A DNA stretch of 64,000 nucleotides, from contig JAZTVX010000054.1 of assembly GCA_045635565.1 (NCBI GenBank), positions 1-64,000 of the forward strand, written 5' to 3'. The notes under the pieces were generated by a model, which saw nothing but the letters and a program-made list of their open reading frames with translations, was not told the origin of the DNA and searched no databases. The stretch is from RGIG4140 sp045635565 (lineage in GTDB: Bacteria > Pseudomonadota > Alphaproteobacteria > CAAHEQ01 > UBA3637). Positions within the stretch are counted from its first letter, which is position 1; each line of letters opens with the position of its first letter. Of the stretch, positions 51,078-60,276 are shown piece after piece. A program made the translations under genes and the position numbers.

Positions 51078-52298
51078 TTATTTTTTAATTGTTCCGTCTT
51101 TATTTTTTAAATAAGTCCAGTTAGTAGTACCTTTTTTCGTATAAATCTCATCATCCCATCTTTTCCATGAGATAGTAACTGTTTTATCATCTTCGTTGAT
51201 AATTGTTGCTGTATCAGTTGTGTCAGATAAACGATATAATTTTTTACCATCTTTTTCCAAAACCAGCGTATCTTTCCAGTAGGGATGAATAACTTGAATG
51301 GCAGTTCCGTCAATTTCAAAGGGTTGACAGATTGTTTTTCTTCTTTTTTCCAAAACATCTTGATTGAGAATCTTTTTGACTTTATTAGCCTCGACCATTT
51401 GTTTGAGAATTGTACAACGTTTTTCATCACCGTTGAAAGCACCCAGTAAATCATAAGAAACTTCAACCAAAGGTTTGAATTTATCTTGCTGTACCTTTTT
51501 AAAACTTTCGGCTTGAATGTTGTAATATTGGTCGGGTTTAGCCAATCCCCGAATATATCCAAACATTAAAACCCCTTCTTTCATTGAGGAAACACGCCCA
51601 CCTTTTGCCATAACATCTTTGTAAAAACCACAGTCTTCAGCATGTAAATATTTTGAATCATAACGGATATTGTGCTTTTCAATAAAACTGCGACGAATAA
51701 TAATTGTTGGATGAGCAAGTCCTGATGAAAAATATGTATTTAATTCAACTTCATCGGCATTGTTAATTTGAGGAATCCCATGAGGTTTTTCGTGTTTCCC
51801 TTCTATAGGAACCAAACCACCTCCTAAAATGGCAATATGTGGGTTGATATCCATAGCCCAAACTTGTCTTTCCAAACGGAATGGCAGAGATTTATCATCA
51901 TCATCCATACGAACAATGTATTTACCTCGTGCTGCATCTAACCCACGGTTAAGAGAGTATATTAAACCTCTGTTTTGTTCATTTTTCAAATGAACAATAC
52001 GAGAATCTTTTTGTGCATAATATTTAATTTGTTCTGATGTATTATCAGTTGAACCGTCATCAATAATAATAAACTCAAAATCACCGTAAGTTTGTTCTAA
52101 CATAGATTCGATAGCATGAGGTAATGCTTCAGCCCGATTGTAGGTTGACATGACAATGCTGACCGTCGGTGTGTTAAAAAAGTATTTGAACGGTTTAAGC
52201 AAAATGTCTTTATTCGCATGACACGAAAAACCTAACCAAAATACTAATACCGTATATCCCGTCTTTAGACAAAATGTTTTGAATTTATGTTGTTTCAT
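51078..52298 (-). CDS. second membrane-anchored family 2 glycosyltransferase
   Basis: 406 residues from the ATG preceded by GAGGGT. A hydrophobic segment at about 10-27 (GYTVLVFWLGFSC) is followed by a GT2 domain: SIVMSTYNRAEALPHAIES, IIIDDGSTDNTS, an MDDDDKSLP metal motif and an HAEDCGFYKDVM segment. The last 70 residues form a beta-rich tail (ATIINEDDKTVTISWKRW). The domain order is the same as in the enzyme near 15.4 kb, and both are preceded by a hydrophobic N-terminus, so they are paralogues. Product unknown; cell-surface glycan or protein glycosylation is possible. Confidence 0.78.
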   Translation of the reverse strand: MKQHKFKTFCLKTGYTVLVFWLGFSCHANKDILLKPFKYFFNTPTVSIVMSTYNRAEALPHAIESMLEQTYGDFEFIIIDDGSTDNTSEQIKYYAQKDSRIVHLKNEQNRGLIYSLNRGLDAARGKYIVRMDDDDKSLPFRLERQVWAMDINPHIAILGGGLVPIEGKHEKPHGIPQINNADEVELNTYFSSGLAHPTIIIRRSFIEKHNIRYDSKYLHAEDCGFYKDVMAKGGRVSSMKEGVLMFGYIRGLAKPDQYYNIQAESFKKVQQDKFKPLVEVSYDLLGAFNGDEKRCTILKQMVEANKVKKILNQDVLEKRRKTICQPFEIDGTAIQVIHPYWKDTLVLEKDGKKLYRLSDTTDTATIINEDDKTVTISWKRWDDEIYTKKGTTNWTYLKNKDGTIKK

Positions 52299-52364
52299 AC
52301 TACCCTCATATGTTTTTTTCATAGAGGTATCATATCTGACATCAATAGATTAGTCAATACTTAT

Positions 52365-53375
52365 TCATGAAACATTATTGATTATTATTCCTTTTTGAAA
52401 ATTTAAAATATTATCAAGTGTTGTTTGGTTAATACGGTTAATAGCATCAATTGAATTAAAGGCAATATGAGGCGTGACAATAACATTTTTAAATTGCAGA
52501 ATCTTTAAATTCATTGCAGAATCCAGTAAAAAGGCATTGTCATGAATACGATTTGTTGTTATAACCTCATCGTGCAACAGAAAGTCTTCGTTTTCTAATA
52601 CATCTAGACCGGCTCCGCCAACAATACCTTGTTGCAATGCCCAATAAAGCGATTGTGTATCGATGAGATCACCTCGTGCTGTGTTAATCAGTATAACCCC
52701 TTTTTTCATTTTTTCAAATGCCTCTTGATCAATCATGTGGAAATTTTGAGGTGTTGAAGGAACATGAAGCGAGATGATATCGGCATGCCGGTAAATATCT
52801 TCCAAATGATAAACGTAAAATGGTTTGAGTTTGGGGTTGGGATAAATATCAAATGCAATAATATTCATGCCGAATCCTTGTGCAATTTGTATCATGTGTT
52901 GTCCGATGGAACCGGTACCAATTATACCAATGGTTTTACCCTGTAAATCAAAGCCAATATATTGTTCAGTATTAATATGATTGTGAGTCATTGCATTGCG
53001 ACCTTGAATGATTTTACGGGATAGAGCCAGTAATAAACCAAACGCAAATTCAGCAACGGTTGTTTCGCCATATCTTGGTACGTTACATACGGTAATATTG
53101 CGGTTTTGGCAATATGTTAAGTCAATATGATTAAATCCCGTTGAGCGAGTTGCAATCATTTTTAGATTGGGAAATAAATCCAGTTTTGAGGTGTCAATCA
53201 TTTCGGAATGAACAAATAATGAAATAATTTCAACGTTATTCAAAGAAGAAATTTTGTTGATGTCAATTGCATTCAGACTTTCTTCATAAATATCATAATC
53301 GGGAACAGTCAAGGGATGTTGTTGAATATAGTTTTTAAATAAGTCATCAGCATCAAAAAATAAAATACGTTTCAT
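52365..53375 (-). CDS. D-2-hydroxyacid dehydrogenase, D-lactate type
   Basis: 336 residues. The Rossmann motif is GIIGTGSIGQHM; catalytic Arg, Glu and His appear in NTARGDLID, LDVLENED and TPHIAFNS. ATRSTGFNHIDL and NVPRYGETTVAEFAFGLL are typical of the D-lactate dehydrogenase branch. It likely interconverts pyruvate and D-lactate with NAD(H) under fermentative conditions. AAAGGAC precedes the start; it stands alone between the glycosyltransferase and the divergent gene. Confidence 0.9.
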   Translation of the reverse strand: MKRILFFDADDLFKNYIQQHPLTVPDYDIYEESLNAIDINKISSLNNVEIISLFVHSEMIDTSKLDLFPNLKMIATRSTGFNHIDLTYCQNRNITVCNVPRYGETTVAEFAFGLLLALSRKIIQGRNAMTHNHINTEQYIGFDLQGKTIGIIGTGSIGQHMIQIAQGFGMNIIAFDIYPNPKLKPFYVYHLEDIYRHADIISLHVPSTPQNFHMIDQEAFEKMKKGVILINTARGDLIDTQSLYWALQQGIVGGAGLDVLENEDFLLHDEVITTNRIHDNAFLLDSAMNLKILQFKNVIVTPHIAFNSIDAINRINQTTLDNILNFQKGIIINNVS

Positions 53376-53454
53376 GGGTGTGTCCTTTCAGTTTAAAATT
53401 GATATAGGAATGATTTGATTGATTGTAAATCTTTTCTGTCAAAAAATAATTTTC

Positions 53455-53483
53455 TTGATATTAAGATGATTTTTAAGTAATAT
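53455..53483 (+). promoter_or_regulatory. leaderless promoter of the four-Cys gene
   Basis: TTGATA, a 17-base spacer, TAATAT; the ATG follows 6 bases after the -10, so the first A of the ATG is the likely transcript start. An overlapping TATAAT three bases further on would put the start inside the coding region. Confidence 0.55.
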
Positions 53484-53489
53484 AATTGA

Positions 53490-54062
53490 ATGTCAGAAAG
53501 TATCACATATCAGGATTTGGAAAAAAATTGTCCGATCAGTTGTCCGTTTCTCCGTAAGTTACCGGATAAACATGTTTATTTATGCACAGAATATCACTCA
53601 TTTTTGGAAATTGATAAATACGGTTTACCACGACGAAATGGTCAATGCGGTGTACAGGAAATTGATAATGCTGTTGAAGTTTTAAAATCTGTTTCTGTCA
53701 GTATTGATTTGTGGGGGCCACATGTTCTAACATTGGATGATAAACAGTTGCTCAATAATATTGCATGTGTGTTAGATAATTCAGAAAGAACAACTTTGGC
53801 TTTTATTTTGGAAAATAAGAATACGGCAAAAGCATTTATGAATACATTTGCTCATCAACCGAAAGATGCAGATTTGGTTGCTAATACACGTGCTGTTATT
53901 CGTGAATATGAAGAAAAATATTTAGATAAGGAAGAATTACAAAAACGGCATATTCAATCACGTTCAAACCAATTGAAATCCACACAAAAACAAATGGAAG
54001 AAGATAATTTAAGATTTCGTTTGATTATGGAACAAAAAGAAAAGAACAATCATTCAAAATAA
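53490..54062 (+). CDS. four-Cys hypothetical protein
   Basis: 190 residues, family not recognised. The N-terminus has CPISCPFLR and further Cys in VYLCTEYHSF and GQCGVQE, a pattern able to hold zinc or an iron-sulfur cluster. The middle is helical; the last 60 residues are a charged coiled-coil-like helix (KEELQKRHIQSRSNQL onward). No signal peptide or membrane helix. No ribosome site precedes the ATG, which fits a leaderless mRNA. The HAD phosphatase starts 18 bases downstream, so these two and the NSS symporter may be one operon. Confidence 0.6.
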   Translation: MSESITYQDLEKNCPISCPFLRKLPDKHVYLCTEYHSFLEIDKYGLPRRNGQCGVQEIDNAVEVLKSVSVSIDLWGPHVLTLDDKQLLNNIACVLDNSERTTLAFILENKNTAKAFMNTFAHQPKDADLVANTRAVIREYEEKYLDKEELQKRHIQSRSNQLKSTQKQMEEDNLRFRLIMEQKEKNNHSK

Positions 54063-54079
54063 TAAGATAGGAAAGCAAA

Positions 54080-54709
54080 ATGTCAAAATTGATTATATGG
54101 GATTGGGATAATACCTTGGCAGATACACGTCGAGCCGTTCGAGCCGGTTTACAGGATTTGGTTTCATTTTACCGGTTGCCGAATATAACTGATGAAGATG
54201 TTTTAAATGTTATGACATCCCATCGAGGTGATTTTTGGCAAAAACGATTCGGTGATAATATTCCTCAAGCTGTTGACTTTTATGTTCAGGCTTATCGTCA
54301 GCATGCTGATTTGGTTCAACCGTTTGAACAAACAACTTCATTATTAAATTATATCCGTCAAAAAAATATTCCTCAGGTTATTTTGAGCAATAAGAATGAA
54401 ACCGCCTTGTTGGAAGAAGTTGAAAGACATGGCTTGTCATCATATTTTTCGATTATTAAAGGAACTGTTGATTTTCTCGGTAAGCCGGATGTTCTTTTTG
54501 TTAAACCGATATTAGAACAGTTTCTTCCTGATAAAGTTATCTTAATTGGTGATGGTATTTCAGATATGTTGATGGCACAAAATATGGGGGCTGTTTCGAT
54601 TTTAGTGCATCAACCAAATTGTAATTTACCACATACATATTATGCGGAAACATTGTCAGATGTCAAAAAATATTTAGAATATTTATTAGGTGAGGATGAA
54701 AATGACTAA
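54080..54709 (+). CDS. HAD-superfamily phosphatase
   Basis: 209 residues. Motif I is DWDNTLADTR (nucleophile Asp), motif II ILSNKNET, the Lys of motif III in LGKPDVLFV and motif IV GDGISDMLMA. The cap is the helical type between motifs I and II, as in phosphoglycolate phosphatase (Gph). The substrate is not defined by sequence. It starts 18 bases after the four-Cys gene and its end overlaps the symporter start by 8 bases. Confidence 0.88.
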   Translation: MSKLIIWDWDNTLADTRRAVRAGLQDLVSFYRLPNITDEDVLNVMTSHRGDFWQKRFGDNIPQAVDFYVQAYRQHADLVQPFEQTTSLLNYIRQKNIPQVILSNKNETALLEEVERHGLSSYFSIIKGTVDFLGKPDVLFVKPILEQFLPDKVILIGDGISDMLMAQNMGAVSILVHQPNCNLPHTYYAETLSDVKKYLEYLLGEDEND

Positions 54710-56102
54710 AACACGTTGGGGTTCACAAATTGGTTTTGTTTTGGCAACGGCTGGTTCGGCTATCGGATTAGGTAATATTTGGCGTTTCCCGTATGTGGCT
54801 GGTCAAAACGGCGGCGGGAGTTTTTTAATATTGTACCTCCTGTGTGTGTTTGGTTTGGGTTATTTTATGGTTATGGGAAAATTAGCATTCGGTCGTATTG
54901 GACGGGTTAATTTGGTTGATGGTTTTGAAAGTGCTGCTCAAAAATCGAATAAAAAAGTTTCTCTTTTATGGGGCAAACTGGGTGGAGGTTTAGCGTTGTT
55001 TAATGCGTTGGCAGTAAACAGTATTTACGTTATCGTAATTGGTTGGACGTTTTTTTATTTATGTGAATCAGTTAAGATACTTTTTTCTGATGTATCTACC
55101 AAATTAACAGTAGATGTTTTTAATACTTTAAAATTTTCATTCGCTCATCAATTTTTTTACTCACTTGCTTGTATTGCTATAACGTTTTTTATTTTGATAA
55201 GAGGTGTCAAAAAAGGTATTGAAACATTTTCAAAGTGGTTAATGCCCATATTGTTTATTTTGCTGGTATTTTTGGCCATTCGTATGTTGTTTTTGCCGAA
55301 TGCCATGCAGGGAATTTTATTTTTTCTGACACCTGATTTATCCCGAATTGGAATAACATCACAAGGTTTTTCTTTTAAAGAATTTAGTGATGTATTTTTA
55401 AAGGCTTTAGGGCAATCTATCTATTCATTATCAATGGGTATGGGTGTTATTTATATATATGGTTCTTATTTAACACAACAATCCGATATTATAAAATCGA
55501 CACGATGGATTGTCTTTTTAGATACATTTGTTTCTTTTTTGGCTGGTATTATTGTTTTTTCAGCAGTTTTTGCATTTGATTTAGAAGTAACCGGCGGACA
55601 GGCTTTAACGTTTATTAGTTTGCCACTTGTTTTTTCACAAATACTGGGTGGCGTATTTTGGCAAGTGATTTTTTTCTTATTGCTGTTTATTGCCGCATTG
55701 ACATCTCTTATTTCCATCTATGAGGCTGTTATCAATATGTTAATTGATAAATGGCATACATCACGGATACAGGCAACTGTATTGACAGCTGTTTTTAATG
55801 TTATCGGATTGGTAATTATATTGATTTCTTCGACAGGTCTTGTTTCTTCCTTACGATTCGGAAAAAAAGATTTTTTTGATGTGTTAGATACGATAACGGG
55901 TGTTTACACAATGTCCATTATGGCACTTGTTTGTACGATTTTCATTGGTTGGAAAATTTCAACATCTGTTATTCGTAATTTACAGGTAGGACATCCGAAA
56001 TTATTATCTCATTTTTCTAAAAGATATATTCGTTTTACATTGAGATTTTTTGCGCCGGTATCATTTATTTTATTGATATTGAATGCTTTTTTTATTGAGT
56101 GA
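54702..56102 (+). CDS. sodium-dependent neurotransmitter-symporter family transporter
   Basis: 466 residues from the ATG preceded by AGGTGAGG; a GTG at 54690 and an ATG at 54696 are alternatives. About eleven to twelve membrane helices. The NSS signature GSAIGLGNIWRFPYVAGQNG forms helix 1 with the sodium and substrate site. Bacterial members import amino acids with Na+, often tryptophan, leucine or tyrosine. The coupling with the HAD gene is close, but a common pathway is not evident. Confidence 0.92.
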   Translation: MTKTRWGSQIGFVLATAGSAIGLGNIWRFPYVAGQNGGGSFLILYLLCVFGLGYFMVMGKLAFGRIGRVNLVDGFESAAQKSNKKVSLLWGKLGGGLALFNALAVNSIYVIVIGWTFFYLCESVKILFSDVSTKLTVDVFNTLKFSFAHQFFYSLACIAITFFILIRGVKKGIETFSKWLMPILFILLVFLAIRMLFLPNAMQGILFFLTPDLSRIGITSQGFSFKEFSDVFLKALGQSIYSLSMGMGVIYIYGSYLTQQSDIIKSTRWIVFLDTFVSFLAGIIVFSAVFAFDLEVTGGQALTFISLPLVFSQILGGVFWQVIFFLLLFIAALTSLISIYEAVINMLIDKWHTSRIQATVLTAVFNVIGLVIILISSTGLVSSLRFGKKDFFDVLDTITGVYTMSIMALVCTIFIGWKISTSVIRNLQVGHPKLLSHFSKRYIRFTLRFFAPVSFILLILNAFFIE

Positions 56103-56131
56103 AACAAAATAAAAAAAATAAAAAATAAGTC

Positions 56132-56160
56132 TTGACATGTATTGCAAAACGTGATATAAG
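56132..56160 (+). promoter_or_regulatory. tRNA-Val promoter
   Basis: TTGACA, a 17-base spacer, TATAAG. A strong stable-RNA type promoter with the start near 56167, a little upstream of the mature tRNA. Confidence 0.85.
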
Positions 56161-56179
56161 TAACACCTGTAAGGCAAAC

Positions 56180-56256
56180 GGGCGACTAGCTCAGCTGGTT
56201 AGAGCACCTCGTTTACACCGAGGGGGTCTGCGGTTCGAATCCGTAGTCGCCTACCA
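56180..56256 (+). tRNA. tRNA-Val (anticodon TAC)
   Basis: 77 bases including an encoded CCA. The acceptor stem GGGCGAC/GTCGCCT has one G-U at its end. The D arm is GCTCAGCTGGTTAGAGC, the anticodon stem CCTCG/CGAGG encloses TTTACAC with anticodon TAC at 56214-56216, and the T arm contains TTCGAAT. It decodes GTA and probably GTG. It is followed by a terminator. Confidence 0.97.
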
Positions 56257-56285
56257 CCAAAAAAATAAATATAAAAAAACAAAGT

Positions 56286-56314
56286 AACCATCAACTTTTG
56301 TTGATGGTTTTTTG
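56286..56314 (+). terminator. tRNA-Val terminator
   Basis: ACCATCAAC pairs with GTTGATGGT around TTTT, followed by a T-run. Confidence 0.9.
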
Positions 56315-56390
56315 TTGTGAATGATTTTTATTGTATTTATTTAACAAATCTACACCCATCAGATTGTATTTACTGTAAAAAAAATCAATA

Positions 56391-57140
56391 TTATTTTGTT
56401 ATTTGTTTTATTTCTTCGGTGTTAAGTTGTGAGCAGTCTGCTTCAATTGATATTAAATATTGGACACAATCAATGGCTTTGTTTTTTATGGACTGTTGCA
56501 GTGCGGTTTGCTCGTATGAATTTTTTATGGTAATATCTGCTCCTGCTTTTACCAATACTTTTATTATTTCTAAATTGTTTTTATCAACAGCATTGTGTAA
56601 CGGTGTATGACCAAATTCGCTTTGTGCATTGATATTAGCACCCTTGTCGATTAAAATTTGTAATGCTTCTAAATTATTTTCTAAAACAGCCTCATGTAAT
56701 GGTGTGTTGCCATATATGTTTCGTGCATGAATATCGGCACCATTAATTAATAAACATTGCATTGCTTTAATGTTATTTTTGAAGACAGCATCATGAAGCG
56801 GTGTATTTCCATTTTCATCTTTTACATTGATATCCATTTTGGCATTTAATAGTGTTTGAATTGCTTCAATATTATCTTTATAGGCTGCAATATGCAGGGC
56901 TGTTGCACCATAGTGTGCTTTTGCATAGATATTGGCTCCCAAGCCAATAAGAGTTTGAATGGCTTCCACGGCATTGCTCCAAGTCGCATCGTGTAAGGGG
57001 GTGAAATTGTGTTGTGATAGAACATTGATATCGCTTCCATTTTTTACCAGATGACGAATTTGTTCGCAGTCATTTTGGGAGGCTGCCATATGTAATAACG
57101 ACTTATCAATCTGTGTTTTTTTTGTGTTGTATTCTGTCAT
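56391..57140 (-). CDS. ankyrin-repeat protein
   Basis: 249 residues, almost all ankyrin repeats: about seven units of 33 residues, with clean G-(N/H)-T-P-L-H-x-A-V cores (GNTPLHDAVFKNN, GNTPLHEAVLENN, GHTPLHNAVDKNN) from about residue 12 to 230. No signal peptide, membrane helix or catalytic domain is seen. Ankyrin proteins in host-associated bacteria can be effectors, but many are ordinary cytoplasmic binders. GGAGGAGGAT precedes the ATG. The promoter is a perfect consensus with an overlapping palindrome. Confidence 0.93.
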   Translation of the reverse strand: MTEYNTKKTQIDKSLLHMAASQNDCEQIRHLVKNGSDINVLSQHNFTPLHDATWSNAVEAIQTLIGLGANIYAKAHYGATALHIAAYKDNIEAIQTLLNAKMDINVKDENGNTPLHDAVFKNNIKAMQCLLINGADIHARNIYGNTPLHEAVLENNLEALQILIDKGANINAQSEFGHTPLHNAVDKNNLEIIKVLVKAGADITIKNSYEQTALQQSIKNKAIDCVQYLISIEADCSQLNTEEIKQITK

Positions 57141-57184
57141 TTTTTATCCTCCTCCTTTATGTTTAAAAATTTAACATTCTCGAT

Positions 57185-57213
57185 ATTATATCGTTGACAC
57201 AAAATAGTGTCAA
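57185..57213 (-). promoter_or_regulatory. consensus promoter of the ankyrin gene
   Basis: On the minus strand: TTGACA, exactly 17 bases, TATAAT, a perfect sigma70 consensus. Confidence 0.88.
57194..57213. promoter_or_regulatory. palindromic operator over the ankyrin promoter
   Basis: TTGACAC and GTGTCAA form a perfect 7-base inverted repeat with a 6-base centre. It covers the -35 element and the following spacer, an ideal position for a dimeric repressor. Confidence 0.55.
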
Positions 57214-57290
57214 TAAATAAATTTTGTGTTGTATGGTTAGACATATCAAAGAATTTATTTGAGTATTTTTGTGTGAATGGAAGAAAAAAC

Positions 57291-57318
57291 TTGAAATCAT
57301 CTGTAAAATTTATACAAT
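57291..57318 (+). promoter_or_regulatory. mnmG promoter
   Basis: TTGAAA, a 16-base spacer, TACAAT. Confidence 0.6.
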
Positions 57319-57343
57319 AAAAGCATAAGAAAGAGAGGATTTT

Positions 57344-59194
57344 ATGGTTTTAATGTCATATGATGTTATTGTTGTAGGGGGTGGTCATGCCGGTTGTGAA
57401 GCATGTGCGGCAGCGGCTCGTGTCGGTGCTAAAACATTATTGGTTACGCATCATATCGATACGATTGCCGATATGTCATGTAATCCGGCTATCGGTGGTT
57501 TAGGGAAGGGAACTCTTGTTCGTGAAATTGATGCGTTAGATGGATTGATGGGACGAGTTATTGATGCAACAGGGATTCAATTTCGTATTTTAAATCAATC
57601 GAAAGGACCTGCTGTGCATGGTCCACGTGCTCAAGCAGATAAGAACAAGTATCGTTCATATATGCAAAGTATTTTGAAATCCTATCCGAATTTAGATATA
57701 TTAGAAGGTGACGTGCTGGATATTATTGAGCAAAATGGTCGAGTAACGGGTGTATTTGTAAATGATATGGTTATTCGGGCTCGTTGCGTGATTGTTACGA
57801 CCGGTACGTTTTTAAATGGTTTAATGCACATAGGGGAAGAAAAAACGGAAGGTGGACGTTTTGGTGAGGATGCTTCCAAAGGTATTACTCCTGCATTGAT
57901 TCGTATGGGTTTTATGGTTGGTCGTTTAAAAACCGGTACGCCGGCTCGATTGAAAAAAGATTCAATCGATTGGTCACGCTGTGAACGACAAGATGGTGAT
58001 ATACCACCTAAGCCTTTTTCATTTATGACAAAAAATTTTAATCCCGAACAAGTGCCTTGTTATATCACTCACACAACACCGGAAACCCATAAAATTATTT
58101 TAGATAATTTGGACAGAGCCCCCTTGTATAGTGGACAGATAAATTCAATCGGCCCTCGTTATTGTCCAAGTATTGAAGATAAATTGGTTCGTTTCGCTGG
58201 TCGGGATTCTCACCATATTTTTCTTGAACCGGAAACAAAAGACGGAGATTCAATTTATCCGAATGGTATTTCAACTTCGTTACCCAAAGATGTACAGGAA
58301 GCGTTTTTACGAACTATCCCTGGTTTGGAACATGTTGAAATTTTACGTTATGCTTATGCTATTGAATATGATTTTGTTGATCCCCGTGAATTAAAAACAA
58401 CTTTGGAAACAAAGAAAGTAAACGGATTATATTTGGCTGGACAAATTAACGGTACAACAGGTTATGAAGAAGCCGCAGGCTTGGGATTGGTTGCCGGTGT
58501 TAATGCTGCTTTGCAAGCAACTGATTCGGAAAAAAGACTTGTGTTTGATAGAGCTGACAGTTATTTAGGTGTGATGATTGATGATATTACGACTCAAGGT
58601 GTTGATGAACCATATCGTTTGTTTACGTCACGGGCTGAATATCGGTTAATTATGCGTGCGGATAATGCTGATTTACGTTTAACGGAAAAAGGGATACAGG
58701 TCGGTTGTATTTGTCAGGAACGGGCTGATGCTTTCTATCGTAAAAAATCAGCACTTCATCAGGCTAAAAAACATGTTTTGGAATTGAGTGAAACACCTCG
58801 TCGCTTAAATGAATTGGGTTTCACCGTTAATGAAGACGGTCATCGCCGAACGCCATATGATATGTTGTCATATCAGGGTGTTACATGGAATGATTTAGTG
58901 CGTGTGTGGCCCTTTTTGGGAACAATACCGCATGATGTAGCCAAACAATTGGAAATCGAAGGGCGTTATCATGGATATTTGGCACGTCAACAACTTGATG
59001 TTGAAGCGTTTCGTAAAGATGAAGCTTTACGTATCCCCGAAAAAATTGATTATACTTTAATCGGAGGATTATCGAATGAAATTGTCGGGCGTTTAAATAA
59101 AACGCGACCGGAAACGATCGGAGCCATGATGCGTATGACGGGTATGACACCAGCTGCCGTGACGGCTGTTATTGCTTATTTGAAGAAGAAATAA
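57344..59194 (+). CDS. mnmG: tRNA uridine 5-carboxymethylaminomethyl modification enzyme MnmG
   Basis: 616 residues, normal length. The FAD loop is VVGGGHAGCEA (residues 10-20). CNPAIGGLGKGTLVREIDALDG and the late FTSRAEYRLIMRADNADLRL are family signatures, and the C-terminal helical domain that binds MnmE is present. With MnmE it makes xm5U34 in tRNA wobble positions. In many proteobacteria it lies with mnmE and rsmG near the origin; here it stands alone. GAGAGGA precedes the ATG. Confidence 0.97.
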   Translation: MVLMSYDVIVVGGGHAGCEACAAAARVGAKTLLVTHHIDTIADMSCNPAIGGLGKGTLVREIDALDGLMGRVIDATGIQFRILNQSKGPAVHGPRAQADKNKYRSYMQSILKSYPNLDILEGDVLDIIEQNGRVTGVFVNDMVIRARCVIVTTGTFLNGLMHIGEEKTEGGRFGEDASKGITPALIRMGFMVGRLKTGTPARLKKDSIDWSRCERQDGDIPPKPFSFMTKNFNPEQVPCYITHTTPETHKIILDNLDRAPLYSGQINSIGPRYCPSIEDKLVRFAGRDSHHIFLEPETKDGDSIYPNGISTSLPKDVQEAFLRTIPGLEHVEILRYAYAIEYDFVDPRELKTTLETKKVNGLYLAGQINGTTGYEEAAGLGLVAGVNAALQATDSEKRLVFDRADSYLGVMIDDITTQGVDEPYRLFTSRAEYRLIMRADNADLRLTEKGIQVGCICQERADAFYRKKSALHQAKKHVLELSETPRRLNELGFTVNEDGHRRTPYDMLSYQGVTWNDLVRVWPFLGTIPHDVAKQLEIEGRYHGYLARQQLDVEAFRKDEALRIPEKIDYTLIGGLSNEIVGRLNKTRPETIGAMMRMTGMTPAAVTAVIAYLKKK

Positions 59195-59292
59195 ATATTT
59201 TGTCAGTGATTTTGTGCTTTTGTAGCTCAAAAGATGCGATTTCTCTTTAGATAAGTTTTTTTGTTTGAAATGAGAAAAGATTGAATTGTATA

Positions 59293-59331
59293 TAAAAAAA
59301 CGTTCTGTTTTTGTAACAGAACGATTTTTTT
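59293..59331. terminator. bidirectional terminator between mnmG and nusB
   Basis: CGTTCTGTT pairs with AACAGAACG around a 5-base loop, with A/T-runs on both sides. Confidence 0.85.
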
Positions 59332-59346
59332 ATTAGTTGATATATT

Positions 59347-59820
59347 TTATGAACGCATAATACGGGCATATTTATCTAAAATAGCATTAACCAAACGGGA
59401 TTCCGGTCCTTCGAAAAAGGCATGTGTCATATCTGTATATTCATTGATAATAATGGGTGTATCCAAATTTGGATTGACATAAAATTCAGCCATGCCGACT
59501 TTTAAAATACATTTAATCAAAATTTCCAATCTTTCGAAATCAATTTTAGCTGAAATATTATTTCTGATAACATCAGTTAAAACATCTTCATGTTCTTTAA
59601 CGGCATTAACTAAACCGGTAAACAACGAAGCATCTGCTGCTTCAATGGTAATGTATTCTTCACGTCCGGCAATACCATCTTTGATTACAACACCACCAGT
59701 ATCACCCATTAGAAAGCGAGAAACCGTTTTTTCCCAACTTTCATCGGATAATTCTTTGGCATAGACGGCTTGAACAGCCATTAAACGGGCATTTGTAAAT
59801 TTTTGATTTGAGTTTTGCAT
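59347..59820 (-). CDS. nusB: transcription antitermination factor NusB
   Basis: 157 residues, all helical. ARLMAVQAVYAKELS is the boxA-RNA-binding N-terminal helix and INEYTDMTHAFF with ARLVNAILDKYA-like ending (RLVNAILDKYARI) is the family C-terminus. NusB binds boxA with NusE to keep rRNA transcription going. Its start overlaps the nrdR stop by one base. It is the last gene of the rpiB-glyA-nrdR-nusB operon. Confidence 0.93.
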   Translation of the reverse strand: MQNSNQKFTNARLMAVQAVYAKELSDESWEKTVSRFLMGDTGGVVIKDGIAGREEYITIEAADASLFTGLVNAVKEHEDVLTDVIRNNISAKIDFERLEILIKCILKVGMAEFYVNPNLDTPIIINEYTDMTHAFFEGPESRLVNAILDKYARIMRS

Positions 59821-60275
59821 TATTTTTCCTCTGTTAATCTGATGGCGAAGTCATTAAAATCCTGCATGGAGTTAAAGTTTTTATAAACGGAAGCATAACG
59901 TAAATAAGCCACTTTGTCAATTTTTAATAATGCATCCATCGCCATTTCTCCAATAAGAGATGATGGAATTTCTGTTTCAGAACTTTGTTCTAATTGACGA
60001 ATAATTGAATTGACAATACGTTCGATTCCATCCGAATCAACGGCACGTTTCCTTAATGCCAGAAAAATAGAACGATGTAATTTTTCCCGTTCAAAAGGAA
60101 CACGGACATCATTTTTTTTCACAACAATCAAATCACGATTTTGAACATATTCAAATGTCGTAAAACGTTCTTGACAATTCGGACATTGCCGACGCCGACG
60201 AATCGATGAAAAGTCATCACTAGGACGAGAATCTTTTACCTGACTATCTGTGCAACCACAAAAAGGACAACGCAT
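59820..60275 (-). CDS. nrdR: transcriptional repressor NrdR
   Basis: 151 residues. The zinc ribbon has CPFC and CPNC with RRRRQ between them; the ATP-cone domain follows (VVKKNDVRVPFEREKLHRSI). NrdR senses ATP/dATP and represses ribonucleotide reductase genes by binding NrdR boxes. None of those genes is in this window. It starts one base after the glyA stop. Confidence 0.97.
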   Translation of the reverse strand: MRCPFCGCTDSQVKDSRPSDDFSSIRRRRQCPNCQERFTTFEYVQNRDLIVVKKNDVRVPFEREKLHRSIFLALRKRAVDSDGIERIVNSIIRQLEQSSETEIPSSLIGEMAMDALLKIDKVAYLRYASVYKNFNSMQDFNDFAIRLTEEK

Positions 60276-60276
60276 A

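Noticed and set aside
59215..59260. tRNA-like TGTAGCTCA stretch
   Set aside because: The bases around it do not form an acceptor, anticodon or T arm.
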